Shown here piece after piece: positions 1 through 5,253 of a stretch of 5,344 nt of DNA (the stretch's first letter is position 1; each line of letters starts with the position of its first letter). The notes under the pieces are model-generated. The model did no database searches. It saw nothing but the letters and a program-made list of their open reading frames with translations, and was not told where the DNA came from. The position numbers were made by a program, and so were the translations under genes. Origin of the DNA: Bacteroidota bacterium (lineage in GTDB: Bacteria; Bacteroidota; Ignavibacteria; UBA10030); the NCBI GenBank assembly GCA_003519375.1, contig DOWV01000181.1, forward strand, positions 16,043-21,386, read 5' to 3'.

Positions 1-43
1 CCCTTCCTTCTCTACATTGGCACAGCACCCTTCTCTCATTCCT

Positions 44-49
44 GAGGAA
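44..49 (+). promoter_or_regulatory. Ribosome binding site of the POT transporter
   Basis: GAGGAA lies 5 nt before the ATG at 55, a good Shine-Dalgarno match at normal spacing, and it fixes the start of the transporter gene. Further upstream, TACATTGG at 13-20 is one mismatch from the Bacteroidota -7 box (TAnnTTTG). Its -33 partner would fall outside the window, so I do not call a promoter here. Confidence 0.7.
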
Positions 50-54
50 TCCCT

Positions 55-1536
55 ATGACCACTTCTGCAACAGGCCTGCTCAAGTCCTTCCCACGCGTGT
101 TTTGGGTTGCAAACACGATGGAATTATTCGAACGCGCGGCTTACTACGGCATGAACTCCGTGCTGGCTATTTACCTGACCGATTCCATACAAAGCGGGGG
201 CCTCGGCTTTACCGAACAATCGGTGGGATTCCTCCAGGGCCTCATCTACGCGATCACCTATGTGGTGCCGATTCTCGGAGGAGCGCTCGCCGACCGGTAC
301 GGGTACCGGCGCATGCTTATTGCCGCCTTCGCTTTGCTGACAACCGGGTATTTTGCCACGGGACACATGTCCGCCTACGGCGCTGTTTTTGCCAGTCTGC
401 TTGTGATGGCCACGGGTTCCGGGCTCTTCAAACCTATCATCAGCGGAACAATCGCACGAAGCACGACGGAAGAAAATTCGGGCTTCGGGTTCGGCATCTA
501 CTACTGGATGATCAACCTCGGGGCCTTTCTGGCCCCGATGATCGTCAGCTACCTCAAAGGTTTCTCCTGGACGTATGTGTTCACGGCATCCTCGGTGTAC
601 TGCGCTGCCATGCTGATCCCGACCCTCTTCCTTTACAAGGATCCTCCAAAACCGGAAAACACGCGTTCGCTGAAAGATGTGCTCGGAAGTGCTGCGATGG
701 TGCTGGGTGACGCACGCTTCATGCTGATGATCGTTGTCTATTCGGGATTCTGGATTTTGTACTTCCAGAATTTCGGCTCGGTGTTGTGGTACATGCGCGA
801 CTTCGTCGTGACGACACCGGTGGACGAGTTGTTTGCGGCGATCGGTATGTCGATCAAATTCGGCCCGGAGTACGTTACCATCATCAACGCAGGAACCATT
901 ATTCTCCTCCAGGTACTTGTGAGCCGGATTGTCAAGAACACCAAGCCTCTGCCGACAATGATCACGGGAATGTTTCTGGGATGTCTCGGATTCATCCTCC
1001 TTGCCTTCTCATCGACCGTATGGATCTTCGTCGCCGGCATCGTCGTGTTTTCGATCGGCGAGATGACGGCGCATCCGAAGTATTACAGCTACGTCGGACT
1101 TGTCGCTCCTGCGGACAAAAAGGCGGTCTACATGGGCTACGCATTTCTCTACGGCGTGATTGGAAGCCTGGTGGGATCCAGTCTGGGCGGCGCCCTGTAT
1201 GAAAGCATCCTCAAACCCATCGTCGGGCAACCCGATGCGGGCGCCACTGTAAGGTTCTTCTGGCTGATGTTCGCAGGACTGGATATTGCGGCCGTGGTGG
1301 GACTGATGTTTTACAACCGTTCGTTCGCTCTTGACACGCCGGAAACAAACGCTCGTGCCCGCACTATCATGATCGGCGTTTATATCCTGTTGCTGCTCAT
1401 CGGTGCCTGGTTCTTCTATTCCTCTGTTTTTGCAGGTGCAGAGATCAGCTACAAGACCATGATCCAGGCTGTCATCATGCTGATCATTGGCGGCGGGGGC
1501 GTGACCATAAGCCTGAAAGGAAAATCGCGACAGTAA
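55..1536 (+). CDS. POT/PTR2-family (MFS) proton-coupled peptide transporter, divergent
   Basis: This is an inner-membrane transporter of the major facilitator superfamily that probably imports di-/tripeptides or a related small solute using the proton gradient. The protein has 493 residues, normal for bacterial POT carriers, and is hydrophobic throughout. Helix 1 holds the POT signature ExxER..YYG (E23, E26, R27, Y30, Y31, G32). The loop after helix 2 has GGALADRYGYRR (75-86), the MFS motif A. GSGLFKP (121-127) carries the conserved helix-4 lysine K126. IYYWMINLGA (148-157) matches the PTR2 signature, and GEMTAHP...AP (335-352) matches the helix-10 Glu region. Oddities are Ala instead of Phe at 28 and no GDQ-type sequence after KP. 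Substrate is therefore uncertain; the family covers peptides, nitrate and other organic solutes. ATG is supported by the GAGGAA site. It appears monocistronic, with a terminator about 60 nt downstream. Confidence 0.88.
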   Translation: MTTSATGLLKSFPRVFWVANTMELFERAAYYGMNSVLAIYLTDSIQSGGLGFTEQSVGFLQGLIYAITYVVPILGGALADRYGYRRMLIAAFALLTTGYFATGHMSAYGAVFASLLVMATGSGLFKPIISGTIARSTTEENSGFGFGIYYWMINLGAFLAPMIVSYLKGFSWTYVFTASSVYCAAMLIPTLFLYKDPPKPENTRSLKDVLGSAAMVLGDARFMLMIVVYSGFWILYFQNFGSVLWYMRDFVVTTPVDELFAAIGMSIKFGPEYVTIINAGTIILLQVLVSRIVKNTKPLPTMITGMFLGCLGFILLAFSSTVWIFVAGIVVFSIGEMTAHPKYYSYVGLVAPADKKAVYMGYAFLYGVIGSLVGSSLGGALYESILKPIVGQPDAGATVRFFWLMFAGLDIAAVVGLMFYNRSFALDTPETNARARTIMIGVYILLLLIGAWFFYSSVFAGAEISYKTMIQAVIMLIIGGGGVTISLKGKSRQ

Positions 1537-1544
1537 CGTCGTTC

Positions 1545-1585
1545 ACAGTTGTGTTGGACCGAACGGATACTACGTTCACAACTGT
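1545..1585 (+). repeat. Inverted repeat just after the transporter stop codon
   Basis: ACAGTTGTG (1545-1553) and CACAACTGT (1577-1585) are perfect 9-bp complements separated by 23 nt, starting 8 nt after the transporter stop codon. In the transporter mRNA this could form a stem-loop immediately upstream of the terminator hairpin, perhaps protecting the 3' end. The arms are not followed by a T-run, so it is not a terminator by itself. A dyad protein-binding site is an alternative. Confidence 0.4.
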
Positions 1586-1594
1586 CCGAACCTG

Positions 1595-1629
1595 AAAGCC
1601 GATCCTTCGCGGGGTCGGCTTTCTCCTAA
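1595..1629 (+). terminator. Rho-independent terminator of the POT transporter gene
   Basis: An 11-bp stem, AAAGCCGATCC (1595-1605) with GGGTCGGCTTT (1612-1622), has a 6-nt loop and is followed by a short pyrimidine-rich tail (TTTCTCCT). The single non-Watson-Crick position (1603/1614) is a U-G wobble in plus-strand RNA but an A-C mismatch in minus-strand RNA, so the hairpin is better formed in the transporter transcript. It sits in the 224-nt gap between convergent genes and may partly stop minus-strand transcripts too. The rest of the gap, 1630-1752, shows no other feature I can support. Confidence 0.72.
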
Positions 1630-1752
1630 ACTGCCGGACCTGCGTCTTCTACCGGTGACGCATCGAAGAACAACAGAGTTGTCGTGCCTCGATCGTTTCA
1701 CATCCACCCTCCCATAGTTCTCCCGGGGACTTGTAGACCGAGAAATTCTCCA

Positions 1753-1772
1753 GCCGGGCGCTAGGCCCCGGC
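1753..1772 (-). terminator. GC-rich hairpin over the glycosyltransferase stop codon
   Basis: GCCGGG and CCCGGC arms (1753-1758 and 1767-1772) flank the TAG stop codon (1761-1763) of the minus-strand glycosyltransferase gene. The stem is short and no T-run follows in the direction of transcription, so this is at best a weak or factor-assisted terminator, or an mRNA 3'-end stem. Confidence 0.3.
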
Positions 1773-3080
1773 AGTTTGAGAACTGTCGTTCGCATCCCGC
1801 AGCTCGAGAATCAACAGGATTATGACAGGAAGGTATTCCAGCGCCAGGACGAGTGCAGATTGCTCCCAGGTTCCGTGGAGCTTGAACTGAACGATGGTAT
1901 AGGCCGTGAGGCTCGCGGCGGCGGAGTAAACGATTCCCGACCAGCGCCTGGCGAACGGGAGCAGCACGGCCAGCCACGTCACATACCAGGGATGAACCAC
2001 AGGAGAAAAGAGAAGAAGGAGAATGACTGAGTAATAGAGTACGTCGGTGAGGTTTTTCTTGCTCCGGTACAAAGGGAGAAGTGCGAGAACAAGGAGCGCC
2101 GCGCAAATGAGGCGGGACGTCTGGTTATTTGCGTAATACAGATTCAGGGTCTCGAACACAACACCGTTGAAAGTCCAATGGCTGGTGAACGTCAAGAGCC
2201 CTTCGAAGGGATCGGAGCCAAAGACGTACGGCAGGAATTGCACGGCAAGGATGATCGATGGCACCAGAAGAACCTTTACTTTTTCCCCGACTTCCTTCTC
2301 GCGCAGGAACAACACCGGAAGAAGAAGCAAGGCCACCGGTTTGATCGAAATCGAAAGCGCAAAGAGAACATATGCGAGCGTCTTTCTTGAGTCCAGGTAG
2401 AGCGCCAATCCAATAATGAGCAGGGGCAATCCCACCGCGTCAACATGCGCATCGAGTCCGAATTGGAGAATGGGCAAAGGACACAGCGCAAAAAGGAGCA
2501 CATACTTCGGCGGAATGCGGAGTTTCTTCAGAAGCACAAAAAGTCCGGTAATCGCGGCAATCTGAGCGATGAGGAGTATGAGCTTGTACCCCCAGAGGCT
2601 CTCCTGGCTCAATGAATACGCGCCATAGAAAATCCATTGAGTAAGAGGAAAATAGACGCTCTTCATGTCGGGGTGATTGACTGAAACGGGTATCAGCGGA
2701 GAATGAAGAGAGTCGAGTGCGGGATCGTTGGGAGCAAAACGATAGGGGCTGATGCCTGATGCCTGCACTTTGCCGTCCCACATGTACCGATACACATCAT
2801 CGGATCCGATCGGCGTCAGGTTCAGAAAACTCAATTGCACGAGGAGAGCGAGAACGACCGCAAGAAGGATGAACCACGTCGGCGGTTCGGACGATTGGAG
2901 CGTCCACGCAAACCAGAGAAAGATGAGCGACGTTGAAACAAACACCAGGGCGTAGCCCGCCGCGGCGCTCAATGGAAGCCAATGGATGAGGAGCAGCCCG
3001 ATCAGAAGAAGGCCGGTTCCAGCTGAGATTTTCAAGATCCCGGTTCTTATTGTGCTGCCGTTCTCTTCCGTTTCCCGCAT
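1761..3080 (-). CDS. GT-C fold polyprenyl-phosphate-sugar-dependent glycosyltransferase (GT87/MptB-like), multipass membrane protein
   Basis: This 439-residue, very hydrophobic protein with about ten or more membrane segments resembles GT-C mannosyltransferases that use a lipid-linked sugar on the outer face of the inner membrane. GSDDVYRYMWDGK (92-104) is the hallmark loop; D94/D95 is the likely catalytic or metal-associated acidic pair after the first helices. SPYRFAPNDPAL (111-122), YFPLTQW (143-149), HVDAVGLPLLI (212-222), ISIKPVALLLLP (244-255) and SPVVHPWYVTWL (359-370) are further blocks typical of the GT87/DUF2029 and alpha-1,6-mannosyltransferase group. The ATG is the first possible start, since an in-frame TAG lies two codons upstream. 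No clear Shine-Dalgarno is present; the AGG is only 2 nt from the ATG. It follows the GH18 gene on the same strand after 226 nt and probably has its own promoter. Acceptor glycan and sugar are unknown. Confidence 0.8.
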   Translation of the reverse strand: MRETEENGSTIRTGILKISAGTGLLLIGLLLIHWLPLSAAAGYALVFVSTSLIFLWFAWTLQSSEPPTWFILLAVVLALLVQLSFLNLTPIGSDDVYRYMWDGKVQASGISPYRFAPNDPALDSLHSPLIPVSVNHPDMKSVYFPLTQWIFYGAYSLSQESLWGYKLILLIAQIAAITGLFVLLKKLRIPPKYVLLFALCPLPILQFGLDAHVDAVGLPLLIIGLALYLDSRKTLAYVLFALSISIKPVALLLLPVLFLREKEVGEKVKVLLVPSIILAVQFLPYVFGSDPFEGLLTFTSHWTFNGVVFETLNLYYANNQTSRLICAALLVLALLPLYRSKKNLTDVLYYSVILLLLFSPVVHPWYVTWLAVLLPFARRWSGIVYSAAASLTAYTIVQFKLHGTWEQSALVLALEYLPVIILLILELRDANDSSQTAGA

Positions 3081-3083
3081 GGC

Positions 3084-3115
3084 CTAAAGTAGCTGGCATT
3101 CCGAACAAATGCAAA
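3084..3115 (-). promoter_or_regulatory. Candidate Bacteroidota-type promoter of the glycosyltransferase gene
   Basis: On the minus strand TTTG (3115-3112), a 20-nt spacer and TACTTTAG (3091-3084) resemble the Bacteroidota housekeeping promoter (TTTG, about 19-21 nt, TAnnTTTG), with one mismatch in the -7 box. The box ends 3 nt before the ATG, so transcription would start at or very near the start codon, giving a leaderless or near-leaderless mRNA. The same arrangement with the same spacer precedes the TPR gene. A short hairpin (3096-3100 with 3108-3112) lies inside the spacer. No experiment supports this site. Confidence 0.35.
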
Positions 3116-3131
3116 GTCGGTGCGATGGCTC

Positions 3132-3199
3132 TTCTGGCGTGTGAGAAGAACATCATCGAACACTATCATTGCTCACACAGTGCATCTCCACTGCCAGAA
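3132..3199. other. Potential three-way-junction structured RNA element (strand undecided)
   Basis: Three stems nest without a single unpaired base at the junction. P1 pairs TTCTGGC (3132-3138) with GCCAGAA (3193-3199). P2 pairs GTGTGAG (3139-3145) with CTCACAC (3172-3178) around a 26-nt loop. P3 pairs AGTG (3179-3182) with CACT (3189-3192) around a 6-nt loop. All 18 pairs are Watson-Crick, so the fold is possible on either strand. On the plus strand it is followed 67 nt later by a terminator-like hairpin. On the minus strand it would lie between GH18 and the glycosyltransferase, upstream of the candidate promoter. I recognise no known riboswitch or RNA family, and chance pairing is not excluded. 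Confidence 0.35.
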
Positions 3200-3265
3200 T
3201 AAGATTCATGATAAGAAGTCATTGATCGGGAGTTTTCAATTTTGGGATTCAGAGGTGGGATGCGC

Positions 3266-3302
3266 AAATGCCGGTCCGAGGCTGGATCGGCATTTCTTTT
3301 CT
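3266..3302 (+). terminator. Strong hairpin plus T-tract, polarity pointing to the plus strand
   Basis: A 12-pair stem (3266-3277 with 3284-3295) closes a 6-nt loop GAGGCT and runs into a T-rich tail (8 T in the 10 bases 3293-3302). Position 3274/3287 is a G-U wobble in plus-strand RNA but an A-C mismatch in minus-strand RNA, and only the plus side has the long T-tract. It starts only about 10 nt beyond the GH18 stop codon, so it may serve mainly as the GH18 terminator (AAATGCCG/CGGCATTT then TTTGCG on that strand) and be bidirectional. No plus-strand protein gene ends here. Confidence 0.65.
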
Positions 3303-3306
3303 AAAG

Positions 3307-4749
3307 CTACTTCAAGAGCTGCATTTTTTTGCTTTCGACGTGATTACCGGCGATAAGTCGATAAATGTAGAATCCTGAGGGGACGTTTACCGCTTTCCAG
3401 GTAACCGTGTGAAATCCTGCCGGCATCATTTGCTCAGTAAGTGTAGCCACTTCCCTGCCAAGCACATCAAAGACCTTAAGCACTACGAAGCTGTTAGCTA
3501 ATAGCTGATAGCTAATAGCTGTACCAGGATTAAACGGGTTTGGATAATTCTGATACAATTCAAACTGCACCGGCCGGACGTCTCCGCGTTTCTCTATTCC
3601 TGTGGTGCTAAACGCGGCTTTGATGCCGTTCCAGATTTCCTGACGAGAACCGTCATAACTCAGCGCCCAGATGCCGATACCGCCGAGTTTACGCGAATTC
3701 ACCAGCCCATACTTTGCACTGAGGCTCGCGGTGTCGTCGTACCAAACCTGCCGCCAGTCAGTTCCACTCTGGTAGCTGAACCATGGGACCTTCGTTAACG
3801 CATCAAAGGTCTTTCCGTACGAGCTCGCCATTTGTTCTGCGACGGCAAATGTTCGTGATGACGCTTTTGCAGTTGCCGGTGATTTACGCTCGCTGCTTTG
3901 AACCGGCCAGTCGAATCCAAACCAGGGCACGCCGAGCAAGAGTTTCGAGCTCGGAACGCCGGCATCGAGATACGTCTGCACTGTCTTCGTGACATTATAG
4001 TTTTCTCCCGCGAGAGGGGCGACGGGTCCGGCCGTGGAAGACCCCGAGTAGTAATAGTCATAGCCCATGACGATCAGATAATCGCATATCTGAGCAAGCT
4101 GGGCGAAATCCCAGGATCCCGACCAATCGACTGCCGGTGTCGCCATTGAGATCTCCGCGTTGGGCAACACCGCTTTGATTTGCGTCGACGCCCGGCGCAT
4201 GAACGCAACGAGGTTCGCACGCTGCGAGAGCCGGACCGACTCGAGATCGAAGTTCACACCATCGCCGTTCGCCGACTGGAGAAGCGATATCAGCGTATTG
4301 ATCATCCGTTGCTGCTTGACGGTATCGCCCAGAATCTTGTCATTGTTTTCAAGTCCAAAATTCGTGACGGTAAGTGTCACTTTTACACCCTGCGAATGAG
4401 CGTAGGCGATGATCGGCGTCGTGAGCCATTGTCGGTTAGTGAGGTAACCTCCCGTGGCAGTGTCGGTCTCATAGCTGAAGAATGCGATGTGCGTGAGCGC
4501 TCCATAATCGTACGTTGCATAGGCACTCTGTGAGGCCCAGTATGGATGCCACCCATACGCCTTCTTCGAAAGCGACTGCGTTCCTCCTGTCTTTGGTAAC
4601 AAGGGCACCATCGCCGGGGATTGCGCCGTTTCACCCGCCGGATCATTCCGGTGATGCTCGCTTTCCAGTTGGTGGATGCTTTTGCGCTCGAGCTCTTGTT
4701 GAGCGAACGCGATAACCGGTATGAGTACTATAAGGAGCAGCCGCTTCAT
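3307..4749 (-). CDS. Secreted GH18 (YaaH/SleL-like) glycoside hydrolase with type IX secretion sorting domain
   Basis: This 480-residue exported enzyme probably hydrolyses beta-1,4-linked N-acetylglucosamine-containing glycan (chitin-like or peptidoglycan-derived). Residues 1-16 are a signal peptide ending AFA, cleaved before Q17. A linker with IHQLESEHHR (25-34) follows, then a GH18 barrel from about 64 to 382: YGWHPYW (65-71), the active-site strand DGVNFDLE (163-170) with proton donor E170 and the stabilising D168, MGYDYYYSGS (228-237), GVPWFG (273-278) and the strand-8 Trp in GIWALSYDG (359-367). N166 replaces the middle Asp of DxxDxDxE, as I recall for spore-cortex-type GH18 enzymes. Residues 396-480 are the type A T9SS sorting domain (NYPNPFNP at 401-408, VLGREVATL at 429-437, KKMQLLK at the end), so the protein crosses the outer membrane. 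The ATG overlaps the TPR stop codon (ATGA), indicating translational coupling; an open frame extends 182 codons further upstream but is only the shadow of the TPR gene. Confidence 0.9.
   Translation of the reverse strand: MKRLLLIVLIPVIAFAQQELERKSIHQLESEHHRNDPAGETAQSPAMVPLLPKTGGTQSLSKKAYGWHPYWASQSAYATYDYGALTHIAFFSYETDTATGGYLTNRQWLTTPIIAYAHSQGVKVTLTVTNFGLENNDKILGDTVKQQRMINTLISLLQSANGDGVNFDLESVRLSQRANLVAFMRRASTQIKAVLPNAEISMATPAVDWSGSWDFAQLAQICDYLIVMGYDYYYSGSSTAGPVAPLAGENYNVTKTVQTYLDAGVPSSKLLLGVPWFGFDWPVQSSERKSPATAKASSRTFAVAEQMASSYGKTFDALTKVPWFSYQSGTDWRQVWYDDTASLSAKYGLVNSRKLGGIGIWALSYDGSRQEIWNGIKAAFSTTGIEKRGDVRPVQFELYQNYPNPFNPGTAISYQLLANSFVVLKVFDVLGREVATLTEQMMPAGFHTVTWKAVNVPSGFYIYRLIAGNHVESKKMQLLK
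3486..3520 (-). repeat. Tandem 7-bp repeat (AGCTAYY) inside the T9SS sorting-domain coding sequence
   Basis: On the minus strand four complete heptamers run from 3520 to 3493: AGCTATT, AGCTATC, AGCTATT, AGCTAAC. A fifth partial unit (AGCT plus CG) extends to 3486. Because 7 is not a multiple of 3 the reading frame shifts in each unit, yet the region stays open and encodes residues 410-419 (TAISYQLLAN) of the GH18 protein, matching the usual T9SS consensus. In another frame the same repeat contains TAG stops. Confidence 0.8.
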
Positions 4750-5207
4750 TTCTTGTGTTTTCGCTCGTTGATAAGCCGTTCTGTGTTCTTCAGATAATCG
4801 AGACAAACCGAGTCTTTGCGAGCCCGGTAGGAGAGTCTGAAATATCGGAGCGCCTTGTCGGGTTTTTGCGTCTCGAAGTAGACCACGCCGAGATTGAAAT
4901 ACGCCATCGAAGGTCGTCCGGGAGCCGCCTTCTGGAACAAACGGATCGCACCTTTGAAATCGCCATTGCGTGCAGATTCTGCGCCTTGCTGCAACTGGGG
5001 AACCGAGGGGTGCGACTTCAAAACATCCCAACGGTGCAGCTCGGACTCCAGCTGGTGGATGCCGATCTGGGTGGTGTCCTGGCCGAGCACCGGAGTGTAG
5101 GCGAGGAGCAGAACATAAATGATGGAATAAAGGAATGGTGGAACACTGGGATGGGGAAGCAACGAACGGTGTATGCGTGGCTTCACGGTTTTTAGTAGTA
5201 CCGTCAT
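4746..5207 (-). CDS. Small secreted TPR protein, first gene of the GH18 operon
   Basis: From the ATG at 5207 the protein has 153 residues. A positively charged N-terminus leads to a hydrophobic stretch (about 25-40, FLYSIIYVLLLAYTPVLG) that looks like a signal peptide cleaved near G42; there is no lipobox Cys. Residues 50-59 are IHQLESELHR, also found in the GH18 partner. Two TPR-like helix pairs follow (about 73-98, ARNGDFKGAIRLFQKA, and 100-133, AYFNLGVVYFE...KALRYFRLSY), with a basic tail. TPR units bind proteins, so a role in assembling or escorting the GH18 enzyme in the periplasm is plausible but inferred. A TTG codon at 5243 could start 12 residues earlier; I prefer the ATG as it has GAGG just upstream and leaves a shorter n-region. 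The stop codon overlaps the GH18 start by 4 nt. I recognise no named family beyond TPR. Confidence 0.75.
   Translation of the reverse strand: MTVLLKTVKPRIHRSLLPHPSVPPFLYSIIYVLLLAYTPVLGQDTTQIGIHQLESELHRWDVLKSHPSVPQLQQGAESARNGDFKGAIRLFQKAAPGRPSMAYFNLGVVYFETQKPDKALRYFRLSYRARKDSVCLDYLKNTERLINERKHKK
5120..5158 (-). repeat. Degenerate 8-bp tandem repeat within the TPR signal-peptide coding region
   Basis: Read on the plus strand, TGATGGAA (5120), TAAAGGAA (5128), TGGTGGAA (5136) and CACTGGGA (5144) follow each other at exactly 8 nt, then TGGGGAA (5152-5158). The minus-strand form TTCCNNNA encodes about residues 17-29 of the TPR protein, the lead-in and first half of its hydrophobic signal segment. 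The units are degenerate, so the array is less certain than the 7-bp ones. Confidence 0.5.
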
Positions 5208-5212
5208 ATGCC

Positions 5213-5244
5213 TCAAAGTACTCTGAAAACCGTTCACGCACAAG
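5213..5244 (-). promoter_or_regulatory. Candidate promoter of the TPR-GH18 operon
   Basis: On the minus strand CTTG (5244-5241), a 20-nt spacer and TACTTTGA (5220-5213) resemble the Bacteroidota promoter, although the -7 box is one base shorter than TAnnTTTG. The box ends 5 nt before the ATG at 5207, predicting a near-leaderless mRNA. The GAGG overlapping its end could instead act as a Shine-Dalgarno with short spacing. Layout and spacer match the candidate promoter of the glycosyltransferase gene. Confidence 0.33.
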
Positions 5245-5253
5245 AAGAGTCGT

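Noticed and set aside
102..710. Plus-strand open frame of 202 codons inside the transporter gene
   Set aside because: It is out of frame with the clear POT protein and rich in Arg, His and Leu, a typical shadow.
1740..1750. Palindrome GAGAAATTCTC downstream of the glycosyltransferase stop codon
   Set aside because: With a single central base it cannot form a hairpin and is short enough to be chance.
1576..2106. Minus-strand open frame of 176 codons over the convergent gap and the end of the glycosyltransferase gene
   Set aside because: It overlaps the well-supported glycosyltransferase in another frame, has Arg/Ser/Cys-rich low-information composition and matches no recognisable motif.
3146..3171. 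T-loop-like GTTCGAT on the minus strand in the large P2 loop, suggesting a tRNA
   Set aside because: No acceptor, D-arm or anticodon arm of tRNA size surrounds it; the three-way junction has the wrong stem lengths.
3120..3356. Plus-strand open frame of 78 codons through the 3081-3306 gap into the end of GH18
   Set aside because: It reads across the hairpin terminator and the GH18 3' end, and its composition is unlike a protein. The region is better explained by RNA structure.
4755..5195. Plus-strand open frame of 146 codons opposite the TPR gene
   Set aside because: It is antisense to the TPR gene with no motif, signal or ribosome site; the TPR strand carries the recognisable repeats.
5208..5243. 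TTG start at 5243 for the TPR protein (12 residues longer)
   Set aside because: It would lengthen an already long n-region and has no Shine-Dalgarno; the ATG at 5207 is the simpler choice. Not fully excluded.
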